Positions 12,380 through 24,179 are shown, counted from the first letter of the stretch. The stretch is 64,000 bases of DNA from Fratercula arctica (GCA_947846985.1 CANTUZ010000025.1:20458100-20522099); one strand, 5' to 3'. Numbers and translations are program-made. The notes: a model not told the origin generated them from the sequence alone.

Positions 12380-13237
12380 GAGGTCCCTCCCTTTGCAGAG
12401 GGGCCTGGACAGGCTGGATAAATGGGCCGAGGTCAATGGTATGAGGTTGAACAAGGCCAAGTGCTGGGTCTGGAACTTGGGTCACAACAACCCCATGCAG
12501 CGTTACAGGCTTGGGGAAGAGTGGCTGGAGAGCTGCCTGGCAGAAAAGGACTTGGGGATGTTGGTCGACTGCTGGCTCGGCTGAATATGAGCCAGCAGTG
12601 TGCCCAGGTGGGTCAAGAAGGTTAACAGCATCCTGGCCTGTATTGGGAACAGTGTGGTGAGTAGGACTAGGGAAGTGATTGTCCCCCTGTACTCAGCACT
12701 GGTGAGGCCCCACCTCGAGTACTGTGTCCAGTTTTGGGCCACTCACCATAAAAAAAGATGTTGAGGTTCTGGAGCAGGTCCAGAGAAGGGCAATGAAGCT
12801 GGTGAGGGGGTCTGGAGAATAAGTCTTATGAGGAGTGGCTGAGGGAGCTGGGATTGTTTAGCCTAGAGAAAAGGAGGCCGAGGGGAGACCTTATCGCTCT
12901 CTACAACTACCTGAAAGGAGGTTGTAGAGAGGTGGGAGTCGGTCTCTTTTCCCAAGTAACAAGCGATAGAACAAGAGGAAATGGCCTCAAGTTGCACCAG
13001 GGCAGGGGAGGTTTAGATTGGATATAAGGAAAAAGTTTTACGCTGTAAGGGTTATCAAGCATTGGAACAGGCTGCCCAGGGAAGTGGTGGAATCATCGTC
13101 CCTGGAGGCATTTAAAAGATGGGTAGACGAAGTGCTTAGCGATATGGTTTAGTGATGGTTTTTGTCAGAGTCCAACCATCAACTTAACTCTATCTGAAAG
13201 GTCCTTCCAACCTAGAAAACTCCATGATTCTATGAGT
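12380..13237 (+). mobile_element. 5'-truncated CR1 LINE, different subfamily
   Basis: It begins in the post-RT region ([20 protein letters not shown]), passes the equivalents of [15 protein letters not shown] and [14 protein letters not shown], and ends ACCTAGAAAACTCCATGATTCTATG. The 3' UTR wording (CATCAACTTAACTCTATCTG) differs from the copy at 10440-10510, so this is another CR1 subfamily. Several frameshifts are present. It lies sense in the last GPBP1 intron. Confidence 0.93.
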
Positions 13238-14118
13238 AGTTTCAGCATTGCTGGTAGTAGAATTGCATAGGCTTTCCAGCTCCTCAGCCTGAAGAAAGGG
13301 AGCTTTCTTTCAAGGGTTTTATGCAGCTTCCTTGGCTTTCCAAAAATCTGAATTTTCTCTGTTGGAAATTGAGGGACGCTTAATTCGCTAGTAACAAAGT
13401 CTGCAAAGGCAATCTAGATTTGAATATTAATTTTTTCTTTCTTAATTAGGAGTGTTTTATATACCTGATGGGGTCAGTGAGGGGAGGGGCTGGAAGGGAG
13501 AATCTTGCATAATGTTAAATATGAACATTTGATATTTCTCTAAGTCTAGCCATGCAGGTGCTAATTAGAGTAGTTGGAATATTAAACTCTTAAATGCTTG
13601 GCTTATTGCCCAGCTTCTGCACTATGTCTGGAAATGCAGTAATTCCTTTCTCGTAGAATAAGTTGTTTCCTTCTCTCCACTGTCTTTGACTTTCCAACTG
13701 CATCAGGTAGACAGATTGAGATACCCGTTCCTCCCTGCTGCTTCTCTTCCTGGGCCCTTTCTTCACTGCAGACCCTGCCCTCCTTAGCACAGGTGTTTGC
13801 AGCAGACTGGAAAAAGGGACTGCATCACAGGAGAGACCATGTGGGAGGGATCACTGGGGCAAGATGTCAAGAAGTGAGGGAGAAGAGGGTAAGCTCTTGT
13901 TCACTGTAGGAGCTTAGTTTAGCACAGTTGGAGGCTCTTGGATGCAGGTGGCTGGCCCAGAAGTGAAGGCTCTCAGGTGAATTTTCCTTTGTTTGTATAT
14001 ATAAAAGGTTATGCAGTGAATCTAATGTAGCCCATAGATTATGTAGAGAATGCTGAAATACAACAGATTGTTGTTTAGCTTTTTCTTTCTCTGAATACAT
14101 CTTGTTTTCTCATTTCAG
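13238..14118 (+). other. Last GPBP1 intron, 3' part
   Basis: No exon or named repeat was seen. It ends CTCATTTCAG at 14118. Confidence 0.75.
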
Positions 14119-14277
14119 TTACAAAAAAATGGCCTTCAGAAAAATGGCATTTTGAAAAATGGCCTCATCTGTGATTTTAAATTTAGCCCCTGGAAAACCA
14201 GCACTTTCAAACCTACTCTGGAGAATGAGGATTCTGAGACGAGCAGCAGTGATACATCAGATGACGATGATGTGTGA
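14119..14277 (+). CDS. GPBP1: GPBP1 terminal coding exon
   Basis: Acceptor AG at 14117-14118. It has 52 codons and a TGA at 14275-14277. It starts LQKNGLQKNGILKNGLICDF, continues FSPWKTSTFKPTLEN, and ends in the acidic serine-rich tail SSSDTSDDDDV, which is the vasculin C-terminus. The six exons together give about 311 residues of one uninterrupted frame, roughly two thirds of the usual protein of about 470 residues. This argues for a functional gene and not a decayed copy. Confidence 0.95.
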   Translation, partial: LQKNGLQKNGILKNGLICDFKFSPWKTSTFKPTLENEDSETSSSDTSDDDDV

Positions 14278-17200
14278 AGATTTCTGTAATATCTGTAGAA
14301 GCTTGTTTTGATCTCATGAAAATTTGGGGATGTATTGTCCAAAAAAAAATATTTCTAATTTATGTAGTAACTTACCCCATTAGAGGAAGAATGATGGGAC
14401 TTCTCTCTGAAGAAAGCAAGGAATGTTGCGTTAAACATTACTATAATTTCTTAGCAAACAAATGTTACAGAATGAGGACTTGGTTTGACCCAGCATTGAC
14501 TTTCTTCATCACTGCAGTATTTCTGACTAGCAATGTGGCAATGTAACAAATCAAACTTTCACATTTAATAATAAAACCAAAAATAATTGTGTAAAATCTT
14601 GCAAAGCTTCTGTCTTAATATGCCCAAGTCTATTGGGGGGGGGGGGGAAGGCAGCTTGACACAGTATTTTGCTTGCCAAGTAATTTCTTACAATGGAAAT
14701 CCTTGAGTCCACTTTGTATGCAAAAAGGGCAATGTAGCATGTTGGCTAAGATGAGCAAAGTGCACTAAAACTTTCCCTTAATTCAGCTGCTTTTTCCACA
14801 CGTAACTCTTCTTTAGCCATTTGTAGCGTAGTCATTGTTATTAACGGCAAAACAAACCTGATGTTTCAGTTCCAAATTTCTAGAACTAACCTTTAAATTG
14901 AAAGCCTTGTGTGGGATATTGTAAGACCTAGTATTCTCACAGTGAATACATTTCTTGTGGGGAAAATAAGCACTTTGATTTTACTATTCACATGCAGAAA
15001 AAAATAATTACACTGACTGGATTTGCCCACTACATGGAAAATAAATTGATTTACAGAGTATTGTCTCAGTGCATAGCATCAAGGGTGTTTTTAAAAATCT
15101 AGTAAGTTTTATTTGCATTTATATTAAATGTACTCTGGCAGCAGTGACTGCATTTCAGCATGAGTTAAAAATATTTTTATCACCAGATCTTGCTTTTGTA
15201 GCAGCAGAAGTATATCTATGCAATAAGCACCTCTTTTGCTTACTCTGTGTCAAACTCTTTATAATCACACGTTTAAAAACTAATGCTATATTATTTATAG
15301 TTTTTATTTGGTTCATTATAGCTCTTTAAATATTTTCCACAGGGTTGTACAAACTATGTAGCATTAATTCATAAGCACAACTGCTTTTGATGATGTCATG
15401 TACACTTATAACATAGCTTATTATATAGATGTTCCTCCTTTAAAAATTTTTGAATTGCACTACTACTTATAGTAAGTAATTTGCACTTTAAAACTCTAAA
15501 GCAAAAATATTTATAAAGCTGAAACTTTGTCCATGTTTAACTTCTTTAGGAAAAGACAGGTTTTTTTTATACAGTGGCATCTAACAATCTTGGGCCAAAG
15601 GTGGTGTGTGTGGTTTTTTTGGTTGTGTGTGGGGTTTTTTTTGTTTGTTTGTTTTAGAGGAGGGAGGTTGGTGTTTAGTTTTTGTTTGGTTTTTTTTTAA
15701 ACAGTTTTCTGTTCAAGAGGTCAGATTTTTTTTTTTCTTGGAACTGGTATGCAAATGTTGGTGTAGTTAATTTTGGCACAATGTATTGAAATATGCTGTT
15801 TTCTTGTCTAAATTTAAGAGGCTAAAAATGTTTCTGTTCTAAAGAGAAAATTGCTGTATTGGTAATGAAGTATTTCCTACTTGTATGCCTTACCTCTCTC
15901 TTTCCCCTCTCCTGCAGGTTTTTTTTTATGAAATTTGACACCTTGGTGTAGTTTATTCTCTTTTGGGTTGTCACATCCTATCAACAGGATCTTCTGCCTG
16001 TCGTAGTTACTTGCTGGTATGTGAATACACTACTACTTCTACTACGTGAAAACTTCTTTTGCCTTGGTGTTTCTCAAAGTGGGACATCATAGTTGTTTTT
16101 GGGTTTTTTTTTTTATCTGTCTTCATTTTAGTGACAAGTATCACCTCTGTAACTAACCCTTTGGGAAGACACTATAGTTATAGAAAAATTGTGTTATACT
16201 AAGTGTATAGACTTGGGAAATTTACAGGTTGTAATTGAGAAAATTTTCTTTAGAGAAAGTAGGAATAATAGTTATACTTGGACTTCTGTTTCTCTAGTTT
16301 ATATCCTGAAACTGGTAACAGAAGCACAGGTCACAATGAGTTGTAAGCAAAGGAAGTAACAGGTAGTAACAGTAGTGGTTTTGCTTCATGGAACGAAACG
16401 CCTTTACAGCCTTTGTAACTTGTTTTCTATGTGTGACTTCTTGTGGCTACTTCCCTTGTATCTTCTGTGCTGTCCATTCTGACTCTATACACCCAGCACA
16501 ATTACTCTGTATTCATACTACACTGTGTGTTTCTAAAGTCTATTGTGTTTGATATGGTGGTTTGATGTGCAGATACATAACCTTAACCAACTGATACTTG
16601 TGGATTCCGTTCTAGTCCTACGCAGTGGTCTGTTCTGACCCTTCATGCTAGTTCAGACACTGGTATCGAAGATCTGCATAGCCCTTAGCTTAAATGGCTA
16701 TCTGCTTGCTCTGCTATGTCAGTTTGCCCCTCACTGCAGTAAGAGATGGAAATGGGGAAGCTGTGATGTTTTCACTGAGGAACTGATTGCCTTATGTTAT
16801 ATTTATGTAGCGTTAAAGCTGAGTAATGCATTGGCCCTCTTTTCTGCCACCTTAATAAGAAACACTCTTAGTCACTCACTGAAAAACTCTGGTTTTGACT
16901 CTTTTTTTTTTTATTTTCCTGGGAAGTGTCACTTGAAACAAAGTTTGTTTTTCATATTTTACTTCCATAAACTGTATGAAAGCATTCTTTTGTGCTGTCC
17001 CCCTCTCTTTTGTTCAGTGCCTGAGGATGTAAAGCAGGATGAAATCTGATTTTTTTTTTTTTCTTTTTCTAGTATGTAACAATGCAACTTTTTCACTTTT
17101 GACTTTTGTTCCTTTCCTAGGGCAATTTTAGTGGTTTATCAGCCTTTCTCTTCTGTCCTACCTGAACCATGATCCATTCCCAGGATACGCTCTCTTGTTT

Positions 17201-17321
17201 TTCTGCTTGAGCATATTAAACACCAGCAAGGAAGCCTACCCTAAAGGCTTAAGAAGTTGTTGGACTAAGCTTGCCCACTCCTTTAGTAGGTTCTAGCAAG
17301 CTTTGGATACTAAAGAATGTC
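14278..17321 (+). other. GPBP1 3' UTR and downstream flank
   Basis: The 3' UTR begins after the TGA. A first poly(A) signal AATAAA is at 14570-14575 and another at 15040-15045, so transcripts of different length are possible. The stretch to about 16,100 is very AT-rich with T runs, and there is a G run at about 14635-14647. No other gene was recognised. Open frames here, such as the one at 16645-17049, look like chance. Confidence 0.65.
14570..14575 (+). terminator. Poly(A) signal AATAAA
   Basis: The first canonical hexamer after the GPBP1 stop, about 295 bases downstream of it. The downstream site at 15040 is a second candidate. Confidence 0.6.
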
Positions 17322-17818
17322 TGCTGGAGATAGCACCAAGCTGAGTGGTGCTATTGACATGCCTGAGGGACAGGATACCATCCAGAGGGACCAGACAAGC
17401 TCAAGAAGAGGTTCAACAAGGCCAAGTGCAGGGTCCTGACACCTGGGTTGGGGCAACCTCCAGTATCAATACAGGCTGGGGGATGAAGGGATTGAGAGCA
17501 GCCCGGTGGAGAAGGACTTGGAGATACTGGTGGATGAAAAGCTGGACATGAGCCAGCAATGTGTGCTTCCAGCCCAGAAGGCCAACCACATCCTGGGCCG
17601 CATCAAAAGAAGCATGGCCAGCAGGTCGAGGGAGGTGATTCTACCCCTTTACTCTGCTCTGGTGAGACCCCACCCTGGAGCACTGCATCCAGCTCCAGCT
17701 CTGGAGTCCTTAGTACAAGAAAGACACGGACCTGTTGGAGCAGGTCCAGAGGAGGGCCACAGAAATGATCAGAGGGCTGGAGCACCTCTCCTATGAGGAC
17801 AGGCTGAGAGAGTTGGGG
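17322..17818 (+). mobile_element. CR1 LINE fragment lacking its 3' end
   Basis: It starts GCACCAAGCTGAGTGGTGCT (the KLSGAID region after the RT core). It runs through [10 protein letters not shown] and [20 protein letters not shown], and stops at GAGAGAGTTGGGGTT where a - strand CR1 begins. A CR1 without its own 3' tail is abnormal, because CR1 copies are anchored at the 3' end. The loss therefore happened after insertion. Confidence 0.9.
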
Positions 17819-17823
17819 TTACT

Positions 17824-18720
17824 CTCATATTGAGGTGCCCAGAACTGGACACAATACTCAAGGTGTGGCCTCCCCAGTGCTGAGTACAGGGGGACAATCA
17901 CCTCCCTAGTTCTGCTGGTCACACTATTTCTAATACAAGCCAGGATGCCATTGGCTTTCTTGGCCACCTGGGCACACTGCTGGCTCATGTTCAGCCGCTT
18001 GTCAATTAGAACCCCCAGGTCCTTTTCTGCCAGGCAGCTCTCCAGCCACACTTCCCCAAGCCTGTAGCGATGCATGGGGTTGTTGTGGCCCAAGTGCAGG
18101 ACCCGGCACTTGGCCTCGTTGAAGCACATTCCATTAGCACTGGCCCATTGATCCAATCTATCCAAGTCTCTCTGTAGAGCCTCCCTATCCTCATGTAGAT
18201 CAACACTCCCGCTTAGCTTCGTGTCATCTGCAAACTTGCTGATGATACACTCTATGTCCTTATCAACATCATCAATAAAGATGTTAAACAGAAACGGTCC
18301 CAACACCGAGCCCTGAGGGACACCACTTGTGACCGGCCGCCAGCTGGATTTAACTCCATTGACCACCACTCTTTGGGACCGCCCATCCAGCCAGTGCTTG
18401 ATCCAGCAGATCATATGCTCATCCAGGCCATGAGCCGGCAGTTTTTCCATGAGAATTCTATGAGGGACAGTGTCAAATGCTTTTCGAAAGTCTAGGTAGA
18501 CAATGTCCACAGCCTTTCCCTCGTCCAATAATCAGGTCATCTTGTCATAGAAGATCAGGTTCGTCAGGCAGGACCTGCCTTTTGTAAACCCATGCTGACT
18601 AGGCCTGATCCCCTGCTTGTCCATTATATGACTTGTAATGGCACTCAAGATGATCTGCTCCATGACCTTCCCTGGTACCGAGGTCAGACTGACAGGTCTA
18701 TAGTTTCCCGGATCCTCCTT
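17824..18720 (-). pseudogene. CR1 ORF2 reverse transcriptase part
   Basis: The - strand frame contains [20 protein letters not shown], then [20 protein letters not shown], then [13 protein letters not shown] (the FADD motif is kept). It goes on through [14 protein letters not shown] to [17 protein letters not shown]. It is separated from the endonuclease part by a frameshift in a homopolymer near 18730 and by a TGA near 18531. It is cut at the tail-to-tail junction with the neighbouring CR1. Confidence 0.88.
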
Positions 18721-20266
18721 TCTGCCTTTTTTTGTAGATGGGTGCTACGTTTGCTACCCTCCAGTCCATTGGGACCTCCCCAGTTAGCCATGACTTCAGG
18801 TAAATAATGGAAAGTGGCTTGGCGAGCATGTCTGCCAACTCTTTCAGCGCTCTTGGATGTAACCCATCCGGTCCCATAGACTTGTGCGCATCCAAGCGGT
18901 GTAGCAGGTCACTGATCACTTCCTCTTTAACTGTAATGACCTCATTCAGCTTCCCCTCCCTGTCTCCTAGCTCATGAGGCTGGGTGCCCAGGGAACAGCT
19001 ACTTCCACTGCTAAAGACTGAGGCAAAGTAGGCATTGAGCACCTCAGCCTTTTCCTCATCCTTTGTGACTATGTTTCCCTCTGCATCCAATAAGGGAGGG
19101 AGATTTTCCCTAATCCTCCTTTTGTTGTTAATGAATTTATAGAAACATTTTTTGTTATCCTTAACAGCTGTAGCTAGGTTGAGCTCTAGCTGCGCTTTGG
19201 CTCTCCTAATTTTCTCCCTGCATAGCTTCGCTATATCCTTATAGTCTTCACGAGAGACCTGCCCCCTCTTCCAAAGGTCATAGACTCTCCTTTTGTTCTT
19301 GAGGTCCAGCCAAAGGTCCCTATTTAGCCAGGCCTGCCTCCTTCCCCGCCTACTTGTTTTTCGGCACACGGGGACAGCCTCCTCCTGTGCCTTTAAGACT
19401 TCTCTCTTGAAGTATGTCCAGCCTTCCTGGGCTCCTATATCCTTCAGGGCAGCCTCCCAAGGGATTTTGTCCGGCAGTCTTCTGAACAGGTCAAAGTTTG
19501 CCCTCCGGAAGTCTAAGGTGGCAGTTTTACTAACCCCTCTCCTTGTTTCTCCAAGAATCAGAAATTCAGTCATCTCATGATCACTGTGCCCTAGATGGCC
19601 ACCAACCTTTACTTCCCCCACAAGTTCTTCCCTGTTCACAAGAAGCAGGTCCAGGAGGGCACCTTCCCTCGTCGGCTCACTTACCAGCTGTGTGAGGAAG
19701 TTATCTTCCACACATTCCAGGAACCTCCTGGATTGTTCCCTCTCTGCTGTGTTGTATTCCCAGCAGATACCCGGGAGGTTAAAGTCCCCCACAAGAACAA
19801 TGGCAAGTGACTGCGAGATTTCCCCCAGCTGCTTATAGAAAGCTTCATCCACCTCACTGCTTTGGTTGGGAGGTCTATAGCAGACTCCCACAGCAATATC
19901 AGCTTTATTGGCCCTTAACCTAATCCAAGCACTCTCCACCCCATCATCAGTATACTTGATTTCTGAGCTCTCATAGCATTCTCTAACATACAGGGCCACT
20001 CCACCGCCTCTCCTTTCCTGTCTATCCCTCCTGAAGAGCTTGTAGCCATCGATAGTGGCACTCCAGTCGTGTGAGGCATCCCACCACATTTCTGTGATAG
20101 CCACTATGTCATAGTTTTCCTGGTGCATCATGGCTTCAAGCTCCCCCTGTTTGTTGCTCATACTGCATGCATTGGTATAGATGCACTTCAGATGAGCTAA
20201 TGATTCCAACACCTTTTTGTGAGTATGGGCCCCATTTCCTACCAGACCCCTCTCAGGTGCTTCCAT
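18698..20266 (-). CDS. CR1 ORF2 apurinic-type endonuclease plus start of RT
   Basis: This is a 522-codon open frame. The endonuclease part has the expected active-site blocks: [53 protein letters not shown] and LGHSDHEM. The linker and first RT blocks follow ([17 protein letters not shown]). The true ORF2 continues into RT, but a frameshift in the A run at about 18728 (YKKRQKGG) ends the frame. The endonuclease domain itself appears intact, which is unusual for CR1 copies in bird genomes, most of which are 5' truncated. Activity is not implied. Confidence 0.88.
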   Translation of the reverse strand: MEAPERGLVGNGAHTHKKVLESLAHLKCIYTNACSMSNKQGELEAMMHQENYDIVAITEMWWDASHDWSATIDGYKLFRRDRQERRGGGVALYVRECYESSEIKYTDDGVESAWIRLRANKADIAVGVCYRPPNQSSEVDEAFYKQLGEISQSLAIVLVGDFNLPGICWEYNTAEREQSRRFLECVEDNFLTQLVSEPTREGALLDLLLVNREELVGEVKVGGHLGHSDHEMTEFLILGETRRGVSKTATLDFRRANFDLFRRLPDKIPWEAALKDIGAQEGWTYFKREVLKAQEEAVPVCRKTSRRGRRQAWLNRDLWLDLKNKRRVYDLWKRGQVSREDYKDIAKLCREKIRRAKAQLELNLATAVKDNKKCFYKFINNKRRIRENLPPLLDAEGNIVTKDEEKAEVLNAYFASVFSSGSSCSLGTQPHELGDREGKLNEVITVKEEVISDLLHRLDAHKSMGPDGLHPRALKELADMLAKPLSIIYLKSWLTGEVPMDWRVANVAPIYKKRQKGGSGKL

Positions 20267-20435
20267 GATTTCTAAATGTCTGTCCCTTCTCTCAAATTAA
20301 ATGGCAAAGCGAGAGTCCTCACTAGTCCACCATCCTTCAAGCCCTGGCATGCCTCCCTTGGGTTTATTCCTGACAGGCCCAGTTATCTCCCCTTCCCCCC
20401 TCATATCTAGTTTAAAGCCCTGTCAATGAGCCTTG

Positions 20436-21523
20436 CTAACTCCTACCCCAAAATTCTTTTCCCCTTCTGGGACAGGTACATCCCACCTGCCACCAGCAGG
20501 TCAGGTGACTCATATAGCAGCCTATGATCAAAAAACCCAAAGCCCTGCTGATAACACCAGTCCCGGAGCCATGAGTTGACCTGATGCCTCTTCCTGTTAA
20601 TTTCCTCATTCGTGATTGCCACTGAAGGGATAGAGGAGAATACAACTTGCCATTCCTGATCCCTTAAGCCACCGCCCCAAGGTTCTAAAATCTCTTTTAA
20701 TCAATTTTGGGCTCTTTCTACCCACTTCATCACTACCCACCTGAAATACTAAGAGGGGGTAATAGTCAGAGGAGTTTACTAGGGCCGGAAGTTTGTCCAA
20801 CACATCCCTGACCCGTGCCCCAGGGAGGCAACAGACTTCCCTGTGAAGTGGGTCAGGACAGCATATTGGCCCCTCTGCCCCCCTCAGCAGAGAGTCACCG
20901 ACAACAGTGACCCATCTGCTTTTCCTTTTGGAGACAATTGTGATGCTGGGTCCATGGCAACTTTGTTTTTCTAACATTTCTGGCCTGGGTGTATCATCCT
21001 CCTCTCTAACAGCCAGTTCCTCCTGCAGGACTTCATAGCTGTTCTGCAAGGGTAACTGGGAAAGTGGGAGGGGCTGGGAGGGGATTCACCTGCTTCCCCG
21101 AGGAGGGACCTGTTTCCATTCCCCCTCTTCCCTGCGATCCCCTCCTACTGCCTGGTGACGAGAGGGGAGGGGGTCCTCTGATTTGTGTGGGGCCTCAACC
21201 TGTTCCCTTTCTCTCAGGGAGTGGGTCCACCAGTCAATCTCCCTCTCACATTCTCTGATACTCCTCAACCTCTCCACTTCTTCCTTCAGCTCAGCCACCA
21301 GAATGAGCAGATCATTTACCTGTTCACATCTGACACAGGTGTTGTCTCCACTGCTCTCCATCACAAGTGCCAGGCTCCGGCACTCTCTGCAGCCAGAGGC
21401 CTGGACGCCCATATGCTTGCGTGGGACCTCTATCTGGGTGCCCACAGTTTTTTTAACAGCAGCCTTCAACCAGGTAGCAACCATGGCTGGATCTCTACAC
21501 CCAAGTGACACCTTGTGCCACAA
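20436..21523 (-). pseudogene. CR1 ORF1 (zinc-finger/coiled-coil and esterase-like parts)
   Basis: It lies in three overlapping - strand frames. 21523-21086 encodes a Cys-pair region (SGCRECRSLAL and TCVRCEQVNDLL) followed by a coiled-coil-like helix (LVAELKEEVERLRSIRE). 21049-20606 encodes the SGNH-esterase-like part (WVTVVGDSLLRGAEG, LVFQVGSDEVG). 20645-20436 holds the end. Frameshifts near 21060 and 20640 break it. This arrangement is that of known CR1 ORF1 proteins. Confidence 0.82.
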
Positions 21524-21804
21524 CAGCCACTTGGGATGACCACTGATTGCTCACTCTGTGGGCAGGGACTAGCCTCCCGGAGGCTTCTTATAACCTGGTG
21601 GCTTGATCAACCGGGGGAGGTGCTGTCCCCGCCCCCAGGCTCACTCAGCAGCCCGCCCACCAGCTGACAGCCCTCAGCACAGGCCGAGGGCTTTTGTCAG
21701 CTTCCAAAAGCCCCCAAAAGAGCTTTTCGTCGGCCCTTTTTGCTGCAGATCCCTTCCCCAGCGCAGTCTTACCTGCCCTGAAGCTGGTCTCCGCGGCAAC
21801 ATTG

Positions 21805-23840
21805 TTCCTTCGAACATCCAGTGTAGCATGGGCAATTGCAGTGCCAAGAGGAGATACACTTCTGTACCAACAGCTCCTGAGGTGGCTTGAACCCCCTCAT
21901 ATGCTGCTATTATCTCTTTTTCAGTTGGGGTGTAGTGGGCTTCTGATCCTCGATACCCCCAGTTCCAGAACTCTGATGGTCGACCTCAGGTTTCTCCTGA
22001 TGTTTTCTGCCAGAGGCTCCAGGTGAGACCATGCTCCCTGGCTGTAGTGTAGAGTACACTTTGCACAGCTGGTCCTATACAGACAGGCCCAAGAGCTACC
22101 GCATGAGCTATCTCCTGTTTGATCTGCTCAAAGTCGTGTTATTGCTTAAGGCCCTGCTCAAAATAGTTCTTCTTTTAGGTTACTCGATAGAGAAGGCTCA
22201 TAAGCTGACTATAACCTGGAATATGCGTTCTCCAGAACCCCAGAATGCCTAGGAAGCTTGTGTTTCTTTCCTGTTAGCTGTTGGAGACATAGTTGCTATC
22301 TTGTTGACCACATCCATAGGGACATGACTACGTCCATCCTGCCACTTTATTCCCAAGAACTGAATCTCCTGCACAAGTCCCTTGACCTTGCTTCTTTTTA
22401 TGGTGAAACTAGCTTTCAGAACAATCTGAATTACTCTCTTTTCCTTCTCAAGCACTTCTGCCTTGTTGCCTCACATGATGATGTCATTGATGTATTGTAG
22501 ATGTTCAGGGGCATCACCCTTTTCTAGTGCAATTTGGATTAGTCTGTGACAAATGATAGGGCTGTGCTTCCACCTCTGGAGCAGTTGATTCCAGGTGTAT
22601 TGGACACCCCTCCACATGAAAGCAAACTGTGGCCTACACTCTGTTGCCAAAGAATTGAAAAAAACCGCATTGGCAATGTCAATTTTAGTATACGCCTTGG
22701 CTGCCTTTGACTTCAGTTCATATTGGAGCTCTAGCCATAATCATAGAGTCATTTAGGTTGGAAAAGACTCTTAAGAGCATCGAGTCCAATGGTTAACCTA
22801 GCACTGCAAAGTCCACCATTAAACCATGTCCCTCAGCACCACATCTACACATCTTTTAAACGCCTCCAGGGATGGTGACTCAACCACTTCCCTGGGCAGC
22901 CTGTTCCAATGCTTGACAACCCTTTCAGTGAAGAAATTTTTCCTAATATCCAATCTAAACCTCTCCTGGTGCAACTTTAGGCCATTTCCTCTTGTCCTAT
23001 CACTTGTCACTTGGGAGAAAAGACAGACACCCACCCTGCTACAACCTCCTTTCAGGTAGTTATAGAGAGCGATAAGGTCTCCCCTCAGCCTCCTTTTCTC
23101 CAGGCTAAACAACCCCAGTTCCCTCAGCCACTCCTCATAAGACTTGTTCTCTAGACCCTTCACCAGCTTCATTGCTCTTCTTTGGACATGCTCCAGCACC
23201 TCAATGTCTTTCTTGTAGTGAGGGGCCCAAAACTGGACACAGTATTCAAGGTGTGGCCTCACCGTCAACGAGTACAGGGGGATGATTACTTCCCTGGTCC
23301 TGCTGGCCACACTATTTCTGATAAAAACCAAGATGCTATTGGCCTTTTTGGCCGTGTCTGATACAGCAGCACTCAGTGGTGGCGTCACTTTGTTCAGGCC
23401 ACAATAGTCTACTGTTAACTTCCATCCTCCGTCAGACTCTTGCACTGGCCATATGGAAATATTAAAAGGTGAGTGAGTCTTGCTGTTCACTCTTTGACTC
23501 TCCATTTGATGAATCAGCTCATCAGGAAGTCTCAGTTCGTGTGGTATTGCTGCTGGTACACCATCCTGGTAGCAATTGGCACCTGCTGTTCTTCAACTCA
23601 CAGCAATCCCACAATGAAAGGATCTTCCTTGAGGTCAGGCAGGGTAGATAGCTGTTGAATCTTCTCTCTGTTCACAGTGGTTACACCATAGCCCACTTTG
23701 GGTCCTTGAAGTACCCTCTCCTGAGGTAGTCTATGCCAAGGATACAAGAGGCCTCTGGGCTGGTCACAATGGAGTGCTTTACCCACTTGTTCTGTTAAGC
23801 TCACCTCAGCCTCCAATACAGACAATTCTTGGCATCCCCG
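21805..23840 (-). pseudogene. Provirus A: pro-pol fragment (protease to RNase H linker)
   Basis: The - strand sequence is closely similar to pol of provirus D (48300-51464). From right to left it carries the end of the protease (VLEAEVSLT, QQLSTLP), the start of RT ([19 protein letters not shown]), then RT palm and thumb and part of the RNase H linker. It is interrupted by a CR1 (22739-23353) and by provirus B at 23840. The RT catalytic box reads YIND instead of YIDD near 22490 and is followed by a stop. RNase H, integrase and the 3' LTR are absent, lost at or beyond the CR1 insertion point. Confidence 0.85.
22739..23353 (-). mobile_element. CR1 LINE 3' fragment inside provirus A pol
   Basis: Its 3' end is at the left (AATCATAGAGTCATTTAGGT at about 22739) and ORF2 C-terminal coding follows on the - strand. 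It contains [38 protein letters not shown] and [18 protein letters not shown]. Provirus pol sequence resumes at about 23354, so this is a clean insertion into the RT region of provirus A. Confidence 0.92.
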
Positions 23841-24179
23841 TGTTGTGGTTTAGCCTAAGATGGCAATAAAGAACCAGGCAGCTGCTCTCTTGCTCCCCCC
23901 ACAGCTGTGGGAGGAGAATCAGAAGAAAAAGGCAAAGCTCGTGGGTTGAGACAAAGGCAGTTTAACAGAACAGCAAAGGGAATAAAAACACCACCACTGA
24001 TAGAGGAATGTACAGACATGATTATGGAACCACCGCTCACTGACTGGACCTGGGACACCCCAACCCGCTCCAAGCAGCGACTTCCTACCCCCTCCCCCAG
24101 CCAGCTCTGGGTATGGAATACCTGTGTCCCCTGCCCGTTCCTGAAGAAAATTAACCCTATCACTGCCAGAACCAGGACA
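23841..24179 (-). repeat. Provirus B 3' LTR
   Basis: A 339-bp LTR. On the - strand it starts TGTCCTGGTTCTGGCAGTGA and ends GCTAAACCACAACA. It pairs with the 337-bp LTR at 29851-30187. The two differ at clearly more positions than the LTRs of provirus D do, so this insertion is older. Confidence 0.92.

Larger units (their letters stand above)
17819..21804 (-). mobile_element. Nearly full-length CR1 LINE lacking its 3' end
   Basis: Read on the - strand this copy has a GC-rich 5' UTR (from about 21804), ORF1 (21523 to about 20440), ORF2 endonuclease (20266 on) and reverse transcriptase down to about 17824. The last part of ORF2 and the 3' UTR are missing. Its 5' end abuts - strand retroviral pol sequence (provirus A) at about 21805, so it inserted into that provirus. 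The 5' UTR matches the CR1 start near 36080-36200. Confidence 0.92.

Noticed and set aside
16645..17049. 134-codon open frame downstream of GPBP1
   Set aside because: No recognisable domain, low-complexity hydrophobic composition in AT-rich DNA, probably chance.
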